Below are positions 55,326 through 64,000 of a stretch of DNA of 64,000 nucleotides, piece after piece. The stretch spans positions 124,001-188,000 of the forward strand of contig CANNBV010000004.1 in the NCBI GenBank assembly GCA_947502975.1. Direction: 5' to 3'. The DNA is from an uncultured Flavobacteriaceae bacterium (lineage in GTDB: Bacteria; Bacteroidota; Bacteroidia; Flavobacteriales; Flavobacteriaceae). The notes below the pieces were generated by a model, which was not told where the DNA came from, did no database searches, and saw only the letters and a program-made list of their open reading frames with translations. Position 1 is the first letter of the stretch. Every line of letters starts with the position of its first letter. The translations under genes and the position numbers were made by a program.

Positions 55326-56834
55326 TTACTCCATCAAATTTGGATTAATATCTCCTTCTTGTGTTGGTATAGGGAAGTTTACTTGTCCGCCATAAGACAA
55401 ACCTGCATCAGCAATTTTAGAAAGCTCTCCCCAACGTTTTAAATCTCCAAACCTATGGCCTTCAAAAATCAATTCAATACGCCTATCTTGTTTAATTTGT
55501 TCTCGCAAAGCAGATTGTGTCAAACCACTAACAGTGGGCAGGTTAGCTCTAACTCTTATCAGGTTAAGTGCTGATTCTGCTTGTGGTAATTGGTTTTGTT
55601 CTACCAAAGCCTCGGCTTTATTAAGAATTACTTCCGCATATCTAACTACTGGTATATTAATGGCTACTCCTTCTCTAAATCCGGCAGGGCCACCCCAAAG
55701 ATTATCGTCATTAGAAATAAATTTTCTCATTTGATATACCTCATTATTCACAACATTACTTCTAAAATCATCATGAGTTTCTGTATCTGGAAAGGTTCTC
55801 ATTTCGCCTAACGTTGGCGAAAACAATTGGTCTTCGTAAGGCACTAGTATAGATGCTTCTCGTCTAATATCTCCAGTTTCAAAAATATCAACGATATCAT
55901 ATGTTCCTTTACGCCTAGGATGCATATAATCTCCCCAAGCTAATCTAGGATAAAGATGCATTAATATAGATTGTTCTGTAGCATGTGCGTTCCATAATCC
56001 TCCTAGCCCAGCAACTAGCTGAGTTTCAAATAAAGATTCTGAACTGTTCTCCATTCTACCATCAAACATTTTTACATAATCATCACTAGACACTAAACTA
56101 TACCCTAAGCCATCTACAGCGTTTGCTGCACTTTCTGCTCCGGCATAATCCTTAGTCCAAAGTCTTACTCGAGATAACAGCCCAAATGCAGCCCCTCTAG
56201 TAGCTCTACCTACTTCTTCAGCAGGATAAGATGCAGGTAGCAATGTAGATGCTTTTGCTAAGTCGGCATCTATTTGCGCCCAAACTTCACTCTCTGCTGT
56301 TTTACTAATATTATTTATTTCATCTGGAGATAATAGAGATGTAATCAAAGGAACATCTCCGTAGGCGCTCACTAAATTATAGTAGTATAATGCTCTTAAA
56401 AACAGAGCTTCTCCTTCAAATTGGTTTCTAACAGATTCACTTGAGAAATTTTGAACCTTGTCAAGATTAGCTAATACAAAGTTCGCTCTAGAAATGCCTT
56501 TATAAGAACTATTCCATCTGCGTACGATAAATGTATTACTACCATCCCAATTAAAATTATGTATATTAACTATTGCTGGTCCCCAATTTCCGTCACCCCA
56601 ATCGTTTTCTATATTATCTGTTGGGCCGTCACCGAATATCATAAAACCCCAATTATACATACCATAGTGAGTAAGCGGATCATAAATTGATGTCACCGCT
56701 TCTTTGGCTTGAGATTCAAACTGCATAAAACTATCGGAATTTAATCCATTTTTATCTACTTTTTCGATAAAATCCTCTTGACATGAGGTCATCAAAAAAG
56801 GTACTGTCATTAAAATAAAAAGAACTTTTTTCAT
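55326..56834 (-). CDS. SusD/RagB family nutrient-binding outer-membrane lipoprotein
   Basis: The 502-residue protein starts MKKVLFILMTVPFLMTSCQEDF, with the lipobox Cys at about 18. It shows the SusD TPR-like scaffold: RRWNSSYKGISRANFVLANLDKV, then EGEALFLRALYYYNLVSAYGDVPLIT, and the C-terminal RYAEVILNKAEALVEQNQLPQAESALNLIRVRANLP plus RRIELIFEGHRFGDLKRWG. SusD proteins form the lid over the SusC barrel and capture the substrate. Binding specificity cannot be read from the sequence. It follows susC by 18 bp, so the two are co-transcribed. Confidence 0.96.
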   Translation of the reverse strand: MKKVLFILMTVPFLMTSCQEDFIEKVDKNGLNSDSFMQFESQAKEAVTSIYDPLTHYGMYNWGFMIFGDGPTDNIENDWGDGNWGPAIVNIHNFNWDGSNTFIVRRWNSSYKGISRANFVLANLDKVQNFSSESVRNQFEGEALFLRALYYYNLVSAYGDVPLITSLLSPDEINNISKTAESEVWAQIDADLAKASTLLPASYPAEEVGRATRGAAFGLLSRVRLWTKDYAGAESAANAVDGLGYSLVSSDDYVKMFDGRMENSSESLFETQLVAGLGGLWNAHATEQSILMHLYPRLAWGDYMHPRRKGTYDIVDIFETGDIRREASILVPYEDQLFSPTLGEMRTFPDTETHDDFRSNVVNNEVYQMRKFISNDDNLWGGPAGFREGVAINIPVVRYAEVILNKAEALVEQNQLPQAESALNLIRVRANLPTVSGLTQSALREQIKQDRRIELIFEGHRFGDLKRWGELSKIADAGLSYGGQVNFPIPTQEGDINPNLME

Positions 56835-56852
56835 AATTTATTTTTTTTGATG

Positions 56853-59800
56853 TTATAATGAAATGTTTACACCTACAGTAAACATACGTGCTAGTGGGTA
56901 TACAAAATGATCAAGACCTTGAGCCAAATTTCCATTTCCTGCGTTTCCTACTTCTGGATCTAATCCAGAATAATTAGTAAACGTGAAAGGGTTTTGAACA
57001 CTTGTGTACAATCTTAGATTACTAACTTTGATTTTGTCTAAAACACTTGACGGTAGAGTGTATCCTAACTGAATGAGTCTCACACGCATAAATGACCCAT
57101 CTTCTACATAATAATTAGATGATCTTCTATTATTATTAGGATCTGTTTGAATTGCCCTTGGATAAATTGTAGGGTTAGATGCTGTCCATGGCACAAAATT
57201 ACCTTTATTTTCAGCACTTGTGTTATCAAGTAAAGTAGATTTTGTTAGATTATAGATATCATTCCCTTGTACGCCATTAGCCTGAACTGAGAAATCAAAA
57301 TTCTTGTATTCAAGATTTAAATTGAATCCATAAGTAAAATCAGGAATTGGGCTTCCTATTGATGTTCTATCATCTCCATCAATTACACCATCATTATTTA
57401 AATCCAAAAAGCGGATATCTCCTGGTGCTGTTCCAGCATTTTGAGTAGCATGACTGTCAACCTCACCTTGATTTTGGAATATCCCATCTGCTATATAACC
57501 GTAGAATTCGGATAGTTCACCTCCTTCATAAGTTCTTGTTCTAAACTCATTGCTAAAATTAAAATCAAGAATGTCTCCTTTAGGCCCCAATTCTTTAATT
57601 TCATTACTGATGGTGGTAATATTTGCACCTACACTATACGTAAGTTCTCCTATTTTATCCCTGTAATTTATACCAAATTCAAATCCTTTATTAGTAAGCT
57701 CACCAATATTTTGTCTAATTACACCTTGCGAACCATTAGCTCCTGACAAACCTGTTATAGCCGATTGAGGAACGGCTACTAACATATCTGTTTGATTTTT
57801 ATTGTAGTACTCAGCAGTTACGGTTAGTCTGTTGTTAAATAATTCGGCATCAATACCAACACCATATTGTGTTACCGTTTCCCATTTCAAATCTGGATTA
57901 GCTACACCATCAATTGCTGTACCCACTGATCTAACACCATCTAGATTTCCAAAGGCATATCCAAAAGCAGAAGTAGCATTTGCTGAAAATTCGTAATTGC
58001 CAATGCCGTCAAATCCAACTTGTCCCCATCCGCCTCTTAGCTTTAAAGAGTTTATAGCACCATCTTGAGGAAAAAAATCTTCTTTATGAATATTCCAACC
58101 AGCTGACACAGAAGGAAAAGTACCCCATTTATTATTTGCACCAAATCGAGAAGAGGCATCAAATCTAATATTTGCAGTAAACAAATATTTTCCCTTGTAG
58201 CCATAATTTAGTCGCCCAAAATATGATGTTAAGGAATTATCTTGAATATTCTCAAATAATACTAAATCTGTTGCATCAGTATTTATTACATTATTCCCTT
58301 CTTCTGGAAAGTTCCCTGTTGCTTGAATAAATACCGATTCTGACTCTTGAGCACTTTGCCCCGCAATAACATCAAAGTTGTGATCTTTAATTTGACGTGT
58401 ATAGTTCAGTGTATTCTCAATCAACCATGTGGAACCTACAGATTGCGATGTTGAAAGAGATTGTTGATCTGAAATTGCAGCTCCCAAATCATATTTTCTA
58501 CCAACTTGTCTATTTGTAGTGTTTCCATAAGTATATGAACCACTAGTTTTAAAAGTTAGATTTGGTAATATGTTATATTCTAGGTAAACACTACCTCTAA
58601 AGCTTCTTGTTTCAGGAGGTGTACCTGCTAGTTGCTCTGCATCAAAAAGTGGATTAACTCGAGCCTTATAAGGAGATTCATTTGGCGTAGGCGCATAATT
58701 TCCATCTGCATCAAATACTGGTAATGTTGGATAATGTATTGCAGCCGAAAAAAGAGGGTTCCCATTTTGTGCTCTTGGATTTCCCGTAGCAAGCTGTTCT
58801 GATCTAGACACAGCAATACTAGAACCAACTTTTAACTTATCAGATATTTTTAAATCACCATTGGCTACTATAGAAATTCTTTTAAACGAGCTACCAATTA
58901 CTATACCATCTTGATCAAAATAGCCAAGTGACAGAAAGTAATTCCCATTTTCATTTCCTCCTGTAAAAGAAGTATTTAAATCTGAAACAGAAGCTGTTCT
59001 GGTAATTGTATCTATCCAATCTGTACCTACACCAAAACTAGATGGGTTTGTGAAAGGTGCAGTATTGCCGGCATTAGTAGCAGCATCATTAATAAATTGC
59101 GCATATGTACTAGCATCCATTAGATCATAATTTTTAGCTATGTTTTGGAAACCATGAGACACATTAATACTTACTGTAGATTTACGCCCAGTACCTCTTT
59201 TAGTGTTTATTAATATTACTCCGTTTGCTGCTCTTGCCCCATATATAGCTGCCGAAGCCGCATCTTTCAATACACTTATAGATTCTATATCTCTGGGGTT
59301 TATTGCAGATAATGGGCTACTACTTTCACTGGCACCGATACTAATAGGAATACCATCTATAACGTATAGTGGCTCACTGTTTCCAAGACCACCAGCTCCT
59401 CTAATTCTAACAGACACTCCTCCTCCTGGACCAGCACTATTAGTAGAGACTTGTACCCCAGCAACCTTACCTACTAAGGCATTATCAACTGTAGCATTAG
59501 TAGCTTTATTTAATTCTTCTGTATTTACTGCTGCTACAGCACCTGTTATCTCCGATTTTACTTGTGAGCCATAACCTACTAGGATAACTTCATCAAGAGA
59601 TGAGGCGCTTTCTTCTAAGGTGATTGCTAAATTAGCTTGTCCATTAACAGCCACTTCTTGAGTAGAATATCCTAAATACGATATTACCAAGATAGAATTT
59701 GCACTGCTTAAGGTTAAAGAAAAATTTCCATCAAAATCAGTTTGTGTACCATTATTGGTTGTTTTTTCAAGAATATTTGCCCCAGGTAAAGGCACTCCGT

Positions 59801-60236
59801 TAGCATCGGTTACAGTACCATTAACTTCAAACTCTTGAATTTTCTCTTTTGTAGTTGGTTTCTCTTGTTTTTTCTTCTTACTAGCTGCCTTTAATATAAT
59901 TTGTCTATTATTAATTTTATAGTCTGTCTCTGTTCCTCCAAATAAATTATTGAGAACAACATCTATAGAACTTTGTTTTACATCTATGGTAGTTCGCCTA
60001 TTTAAGTTTACAAACTTAGTGTTATAAACAAATCTGTATTCTGAAGATGCTTCAATTTTATCAATAATTTTTGCAACTGTCTCATTTTTTACATTAAGTG
60101 TAATTGCCTGAGAGTACCCAGAACCAGCCATTGCGCTAAAAACTGATAGAAAAATTAGAAGTGTGGTCAGTTTCATTTTTAAATCAAATTTCACAAAAGA
60201 GTTAGTACCTCTTTTGACAAAGTGGTTTTTTTTCAT
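56853..60236 (-). CDS. SusC/RagA TonB-dependent outer-membrane transporter with STN signalling domain
   Basis: The 1127-residue protein has a signal peptide (about 21-43, LTTLLIFLSVFSAMAGSGYSQ). An STN domain (about 45-112, ITLNVKNETVAKIIDKIEAS...) interacts in this family with a FecR anti-sigma factor. A Lys-rich linker is followed by a carboxypeptidase-regulatory-like domain (about 135-210, NGTVTDANGVPLPGANILEK). The plug follows (VILVGYGSQVKSEITGAVAAVNTEEL, and ATVDNALVGKVAGVQVSTN) and then a C-terminal barrel ending RMFTVGVNISL. Together with SusD it would import an oligosaccharide or peptide. fecR lies 183 bp upstream on the same strand, with a terminator-like hairpin on the opposite strand in between. 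Confidence 0.96.
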   Translation of the reverse strand: MKKNHFVKRGTNSFVKFDLKMKLTTLLIFLSVFSAMAGSGYSQAITLNVKNETVAKIIDKIEASSEYRFVYNTKFVNLNRRTTIDVKQSSIDVVLNNLFGGTETDYKINNRQIILKAASKKKKQEKPTTKEKIQEFEVNGTVTDANGVPLPGANILEKTTNNGTQTDFDGNFSLTLSSANSILVISYLGYSTQEVAVNGQANLAITLEESASSLDEVILVGYGSQVKSEITGAVAAVNTEELNKATNATVDNALVGKVAGVQVSTNSAGPGGGVSVRIRGAGGLGNSEPLYVIDGIPISIGASESSSPLSAINPRDIESISVLKDAASAAIYGARAANGVILINTKRGTGRKSTVSINVSHGFQNIAKNYDLMDASTYAQFINDAATNAGNTAPFTNPSSFGVGTDWIDTITRTASVSDLNTSFTGGNENGNYFLSLGYFDQDGIVIGSSFKRISIVANGDLKISDKLKVGSSIAVSRSEQLATGNPRAQNGNPLFSAAIHYPTLPVFDADGNYAPTPNESPYKARVNPLFDAEQLAGTPPETRSFRGSVYLEYNILPNLTFKTSGSYTYGNTTNRQVGRKYDLGAAISDQQSLSTSQSVGSTWLIENTLNYTRQIKDHNFDVIAGQSAQESESVFIQATGNFPEEGNNVINTDATDLVLFENIQDNSLTSYFGRLNYGYKGKYLFTANIRFDASSRFGANNKWGTFPSVSAGWNIHKEDFFPQDGAINSLKLRGGWGQVGFDGIGNYEFSANATSAFGYAFGNLDGVRSVGTAIDGVANPDLKWETVTQYGVGIDAELFNNRLTVTAEYYNKNQTDMLVAVPQSAITGLSGANGSQGVIRQNIGELTNKGFEFGINYRDKIGELTYSVGANITTISNEIKELGPKGDILDFNFSNEFRTRTYEGGELSEFYGYIADGIFQNQGEVDSHATQNAGTAPGDIRFLDLNNDGVIDGDDRTSIGSPIPDFTYGFNLNLEYKNFDFSVQANGVQGNDIYNLTKSTLLDNTSAENKGNFVPWTASNPTIYPRAIQTDPNNNRRSSNYYVEDGSFMRVRLIQLGYTLPSSVLDKIKVSNLRLYTSVQNPFTFTNYSGLDPEVGNAGNGNLAQGLDHFVYPLARMFTVGVNISL

Positions 60237-60287
60237 ATTTTTAAATGATTTTGTAGTGAGTAACTTAATTGTTTAATCACTTATACG

Positions 60288-60321
60288 CCAGGGAATGTTC
60301 GTAGCATTTCCTGGTTTTTTT
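60288..60321 (+). terminator. Plus-strand intrinsic terminator upstream of susC (candidate antisense RNA end)
   Basis: A 10-bp stem (CCAGGGAATG / CATTTCCTGG) with a 7-nt loop (60288-60314) is followed by seven T (60315-60321) on the plus strand. One pair is G-U in plus-strand RNA but an A-C mismatch in minus-strand RNA, and the minus side has no T-run. No plus-strand gene is annotated to its left, only the antisense of susC's 5' end. Confidence 0.65.
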
Positions 60322-60418
60322 CCTAGAATAAGGACTGTTTAATAAAGTGATTTAGTTTAATTGTTGTTGGTCGTTTTAGTTTAGTTGTTTTAAGTCATAT
60401 TTTTGAGAGGTTTTAGGA

Positions 60419-61561
60419 TTAATTTATTGTTATTGTATTATTTTTTATGACATAATTTATATTGTAACTATCTTTAAAATAGCTAAGAATTTTGGTAATT
60501 GGCTCATCATCAAAATTGGCACTAAATATTTCATTTTCTAAAGCCTTATTCGCAATAACTATTTTCATATTGTAATGTCGTTCCATTTTTTTAACGATAT
60601 TCTTAAAAGGCATATTTCTAAAAAACAAACCACCACTGCGCCATGAGGTATACACAAATGTGTTAACCTCCTCTGTAGATATAGTTTTGCTATTCTTATC
60701 CAAAGCGGCCTTGGTTCCGGGCTTAATTACGGTTGCCTCTTCGACTGATGTATCTTCATTATAAACACCTACACTACCCTCTACCAAAACAACATTAGAC
60801 ACGCTATCTTCTGGATAAGCGGTAACATTAAATTCAGTACCCATAACTTCAACATTTAACGCTTCAGAAGCTACTGTAAAGGCATCATTTTTATTTTCAG
60901 TGACTGAAAAAAAAGCTTCGCCGTTAAGGTATACACTTCGCTTTTCTCCTCTAATAAATTGAACTGGATATTTAAGAGATGTTCCTGAATTTAAATGTAC
61001 ACGAGTTCCATCAGACAAGGTGAGTTTAAAATGCTTTCCATAGGGAACGGTTAAAGTGTTGTAAACAAGTTTTTGACTTTTATCATCATTTAAATACGTT
61101 AACGTGTTTCCACTTTGTTTAATAACTATATTTCCACTTTTATCAACAACACTTTTAGATCCATCTTCATTTAAAATTTCAATATCCCCATTGTCTAACT
61201 GCAGTGTTATCTTATCTTCTGGAATTGAAAAATCTGTATCTACCAAATAGTTCTGTTTATAGAAATAACCCAATCCTAATACTATTATAACGGCTGCAGC
61301 ATATTTTACTACATTCCTTATTTTTCGAACTTTAAACACTTTTTTTTCTTTATCTATCAGCTCTAAAAGGTTCTTTTTAGAGTTAGTAGTATTAAAATCC
61401 TTCATATTAAAATCTATGGCATAATTTACCTTAACATATTCAGCGAATTCCTTTTCGTTAGCAGTATTATCAAGCCATAATAAAAGTGTATCTAATTCAT
61501 CAGATGTTGCTTGATGCGTTAAATACTTAACTACTATATTTTCAATTTCAGAAGACACCAT
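60419..61561 (-). CDS. FecR family anti-sigma/signal transducer
   Basis: The 380-residue protein has a cytoplasmic N-terminal sigma-binding region (MVSSEIENIVVKYLTHQATSDELDTLLLWLDN). One membrane helix is at about 88-104 (YAAAVIIVLGLGYFYKQ). The periplasmic FecR domain follows (about 170-290, VPYGKHFKLTLSDGTRVHLNSGTSLKYPVQF and RSVYLNGEAFFSVTENK). The C-terminal DUF4974 segment (FRNMPFKNIVKKMERHYNMKIVI) probably binds the STN domain of SusC. It relays ligand binding from SusC to the divergent ECF sigma factor at 61673. It is on the same strand as susC. Confidence 0.95.
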   Translation of the reverse strand: MVSSEIENIVVKYLTHQATSDELDTLLLWLDNTANEKEFAEYVKVNYAIDFNMKDFNTTNSKKNLLELIDKEKKVFKVRKIRNVVKYAAAVIIVLGLGYFYKQNYLVDTDFSIPEDKITLQLDNGDIEILNEDGSKSVVDKSGNIVIKQSGNTLTYLNDDKSQKLVYNTLTVPYGKHFKLTLSDGTRVHLNSGTSLKYPVQFIRGEKRSVYLNGEAFFSVTENKNDAFTVASEALNVEVMGTEFNVTAYPEDSVSNVVLVEGSVGVYNEDTSVEEATVIKPGTKAALDKNSKTISTEEVNTFVYTSWRSGGLFFRNMPFKNIVKKMERHYNMKIVIANKALENEIFSANFDDEPITKILSYFKDSYNINYVIKNNTITIN

Positions 61562-61672
61562 TTAAATCTATTATTCTTACTTAAAACGTAATAATTTTGA
61601 ATAACCCTAACTTTTAGCATAAGTTTTTTTCTATTTTAGCAAAAAACATACTTGTTTTATTAATTTTTAGAA

Positions 61673-62260
61673 ATGTCAGGTATTTATTCTAATGATTTAA
61701 AACTTATAGAGGCTTTAAGAGCTGGAGAGGCAAAAGCATATGCTTTTTTAGCTGAACTTTATCATCATAGACTATGTGTATACGTATATAGTTTTACTAA
61801 TGATGAAGCTTTGGCTGAAGACATTGTACAAAATGTTTTTATAAAAATATGGAAACATCGTGCTAAGCTTAAACCACATTTTTCAATAAAAAAATATTTA
61901 TACAGATCTGCTTACAATGAGTTTATAGATCAATACAGAAAACATAAACCTGTTATTGCTTTAGAGAAGAAGCATATAGATGCATTAAGTTATATTGTAG
62001 AGAAAGAAGATGGAAAAGCTCTGGAAAAAACCATGCGTATTGTAAAACAGGAAATTGAAAAACTACCACCAAAGTGCAGGCAAACATTTTTATTAAGCAA
62101 AAAAGAAGGTTTGACGAATATGGAGATTGCTGAATATCTAAATATATCGATTAAGTCGGTTGAAGCTCACATCACAAAAGCATTTTCGATACTTCGAAAA
62201 AAAGTTGGAGAAAAGTTAAATGCGGTTTTACATTTAATATTTATCACAAAACCAGCATAA
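61673..62260 (+). CDS. ECF RNA polymerase sigma factor (FecI-like)
   Basis: The 195-residue protein has sigma region 2 (about 20-90: AYAFLAELYHHRLCVYVYSFTNDEALAEDIVQNVFIKIWKHRAKL, then KKYLYRSAYNEFIDQYRKHKP) and sigma region 4 (about 125-180: EIEKLPPKCRQTFLLSKKEGLTNMEIAEYLNISIKSVEAHITKAFSILRKK in segments). It is an extracytoplasmic-function sigma factor of the kind paired with FecR in Bacteroidota. It is divergent from fecR, 111 bp apart. It probably activates fecR-susCD expression when SusC binds ligand; the target promoter sequence could not be determined here. Confidence 0.95.
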   Translation: MSGIYSNDLKLIEALRAGEAKAYAFLAELYHHRLCVYVYSFTNDEALAEDIVQNVFIKIWKHRAKLKPHFSIKKYLYRSAYNEFIDQYRKHKPVIALEKKHIDALSYIVEKEDGKALEKTMRIVKQEIEKLPPKCRQTFLLSKKEGLTNMEIAEYLNISIKSVEAHITKAFSILRKKVGEKLNAVLHLIFITKPA

Positions 62261-62331
62261 GTATTAATTTCACTGATTGTTTTCTTTTAGAGGATATCCT
62301 TTATAAATTACTTTTTAAAATTTAGTTTTTG

Positions 62332-62339
62332 TAGCTTTG
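62332..62339 (+). promoter_or_regulatory. Promoter -7 element (TAGCTTTG) for polA
   Basis: TAGCTTTG fits TAnnTTTG and lies 22 nt before the start codon at 62362. No clear TTG at -33. Confidence 0.5.
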
Positions 62340-62361
62340 GTTTTCTATCAAAACGATCAAA

Positions 62362-64000
62362 ATGTCAGACCAAAAACGCCTTTTTTTAGTAGATGCTTAC
62401 GCACTTATTTTTCGTGGCTATTATGCTTTTATAAAAAATCCAAGAATCAATTCTAAAGGAGAAGATACCTCAGCAATTATGGGGTTTATGAACTCTCTTT
62501 TAGACGTTATTAAACGTGAGCGTCCAGACCACTTAGCAGTATGTTTTGACAAAGGCGGAAGTGCAGATCGTGTAGAAATGTATGAAGCTTACAAAGCCAA
62601 TAGAGATGAAACTCCGGAGGGTATTAAAACGGCTGTTCCTTATATATACGAGATTTTAAAAGCAATGCACATTCCCATTATGGTAAAGGAGGGTTATGAA
62701 GCTGATGATGTTATTGGAACGTTGTCTCGTCAAGCTGAAAAAGAAGGTTTTAAAACCTTTATGGTAACGCCAGATAAAGATTTTGCACAATTAGTAACCG
62801 ATAATATTTTTATGTATCGCCCTGTTTTTGGTGGCGGTTATGAAACTTGGGGCATTCCTGAAGTTCAGAAAAAATTTGAAGTTACAGACCCTATGCAGGT
62901 GATTGACTTTTTAGGTATGATGGGCGACTCCAGTGATAATATTCCAGGATTACCTGGCGTTGGTGAAAAAACGGCTAAAAAGTTTTTAGCGCAGTTTGGT
63001 AGTATGGAAGGCTTATTAGCCAATACCGATCAGCTAAAAGGCAAAATGAAAGAGAAAGTTGAAGCTAATGGTGAACTCGGTTTATTGTCAAAAAAACTAG
63101 CTACTATCATGCTTGATGTTCCTGTAGAATTTAATGCAAAAGATTTTGAACTAGACCATCCTGATGTTGAAAAAGTAAAAGAAATTTTTCAAAATTTAGA
63201 ATTTAGAAGACTTACAGATAATTTCTTAAAAACATTTGCAACTGACACCTCAGCCGTTACTCCTTCTGAACAAAACACAAAAGCTGAGTCAGAGAACAAA
63301 CCAACACCAAAAGAAACAAAATCAGCTGGTGCAGGACAGTTTTCATTGTTTGGAGCAGACCCCTCTAATGAAACCGAAACAGTAAACGAATACACTAGAA
63401 AAACCACAGAAACTGTATCACATTTTTATCAAAGTGTCGCTTCAGGCATGGCTACAAAACTGTTTATCAAAAATTTACTAAACCAAAATTCGGTATGTTT
63501 TGATACAGAAACCACAGGATTAAACCCTTTAACTGCCGAATTGGTTGGTATTGCTTTTTCTTGGGAAATTGGCAAAGGGTTCTACTTGCCTTTTCCTGAA
63601 GATAAGGAGGAGACTCAAGAACTAATTGAACAACTACGTCCGTTTTTCGAAAGTGAAGCCATTGAAAAAATTGGTCAGAATTTAAAATATGATATTAAAG
63701 TTTTAGCTAAATACAATGTTGATGTAAAAGGCAAACTCTTTGATACCATGCTAGCACATTATTTGATTAATCCTGATATGCGACATAATATGGATGTATT
63801 AGCAGAAACATATTTGAATTATACGCCTATTTCTATAACAGCACTCATTGGTAAAAAAGGAAAAAATCAATTATCAATGCGCGATGTTCCTTTAGATAAG
63901 CAAACCGAATATGCCGTTGAAGATGCGGATATCACATTGCAACTAGCAGCGCATTTTCAGAATGAATTAGGCGAAGCTAATACTCAAAAACTTTTTAATG
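62362..64000 (+). CDS. polA: DNA polymerase I, N-terminal part (cut by window edge)
   Basis: The reading frame is open from the ATG at 62362 to the window end (546 codons). It begins MSDQKRLFLVDAYALIFRGYYAF, the start of the 5'-3' exonuclease domain. That domain (about 1-290) has CFDKGGSADRVEMYEAYKANRDETPEG, EADDVIGTL, TPDKDFAQLV and GMMGDSSDNIPGLPGVGEKTAKK with acidic metal ligands. From about residue 350 follows a 3'-5' proofreading domain that keeps the DEDDy residues: CFDTETTGLNP, IGQNLKYDIKVL, FDTMLAHYLINPD and YAVEDADIT. The polymerase domain lies outside the window. It provides gap filling and Okazaki-fragment processing. Confidence 0.96.
   Translation, partial: MSDQKRLFLVDAYALIFRGYYAFIKNPRINSKGEDTSAIMGFMNSLLDVIKRERPDHLAVCFDKGGSADRVEMYEAYKANRDETPEGIKTAVPYIYEILKAMHIPIMVKEGYEADDVIGTLSRQAEKEGFKTFMVTPDKDFAQLVTDNIFMYRPVFGGGYETWGIPEVQKKFEVTDPMQVIDFLGMMGDSSDNIPGLPGVGEKTAKKFLAQFGSMEGLLANTDQLKGKMKEKVEANGELGLLSKKLATIMLDVPVEFNAKDFELDHPDVEKVKEIFQNLEFRRLTDNFLKTFATDTSAVTPSEQNTKAESENKPTPKETKSAGAGQFSLFGADPSNETETVNEYTRKTTETVSHFYQSVASGMATKLFIKNLLNQNSVCFDTETTGLNPLTAELVGIAFSWEIGKGFYLPFPEDKEETQELIEQLRPFFESEAIEKIGQNLKYDIKVLAKYNVDVKGKLFDTMLAHYLINPDMRHNMDVLAETYLNYTPISITALIGKKGKNQLSMRDVPLDKQTEYAVEDADITLQLAAHFQNELGEANTQKLFN

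Noticed and set aside
56853-60236. Assignment of a specific glycan substrate to the SusCD locus
   Set aside because: No glycoside hydrolase or lyase is present to indicate the substrate, and SusC/SusD sequences alone do not define it.

Overview
This 64 kb, AT-rich window looks like chromosome from a marine-type Flavobacteriaceae bacterium (phylum Bacteroidota). The taxon call rests on gene content: the type IX secretion/gliding protein SprA, T9SS sorting domains, a PorP/SprF-type membrane protein, Alternative Complex III, and a SusC/SusD pair with ECF sigma and FecR regulators. It is supported by the Bacteroidota promoter signature (TTG, about 19 nt, TAnnTTTG), which recurs upstream of genes. 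The genus cannot be fixed from the sequence alone. No rRNA genes, CRISPR arrays, transposases or prophage modules were seen; one tRNA (Gln, anticodon TTG) is present.

Layout. Bases 1-9.2 kb (minus strand) read ruvA, sprA, gcvH, a VanZ-like gene and a TonB gene cut by the window edge; a clear promoter lies just upstream of ruvA. From 9.2 to 13.8 kb come a malic enzyme/phosphotransacetylase fusion, queG and ruvB. From 14.2 to 15.8 kb (plus strand) are a T9SS cargo protein and an exported VOC protein, each followed by a terminator. From 15.9 to 24.0 kb is a surface-adhesin operon: a giant Ig-like repeat protein with a gliding-motility type C-terminal domain, its PorP/SprF partner and an OmpA/PD40 protein. 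From 24.2 to 35.9 kb is an eight-gene respiratory operon, actABCDEF-coxBA, which encodes quinol:cytochrome c oxidoreductase (ACIII) and part of the cytochrome c oxidase.

From 36.1 to 42.1 kb are a SPOR protein, the rimP-nusA-infB operon with a terminator-like hairpin in its leader, and a universal stress protein. From 42.1 to 51.9 kb are a tail-fibre-like surface protein, tRNA-Gln, a DUF2723 membrane glycosyltransferase, a polysaccharide deacetylase, a GC-richer structured intergenic repeat, a thioredoxin-fold protein without cysteines, a metallophosphoesterase and a FucP-like transporter. From 51.9 to 62.3 kb is a nutrient-uptake locus: an ECF sigma factor, FecR, SusC with an STN domain, SusD and an FG-GAP/ASPIC lipoprotein. 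The window ends inside polA.

How the parts work together. SprA is the outer-membrane translocon that would export the giant adhesin and the small T9SS cargo. ACIII passes electrons from quinol to cytochrome c and on to the Cox1/Cox2 oxidase. SusC, FecR and the sigma factor form a trans-envelope signalling chain that probably switches on the SusCD importer when its unknown ligand binds. No complete new system stands out. The best leads are the attenuator-like rimP leader, a candidate antisense RNA terminator upstream of susC, the helix-hairpin-helix tail on ActC, the cysteine-free thioredoxin and the structured repeat at about 48.1-48.4 kb.
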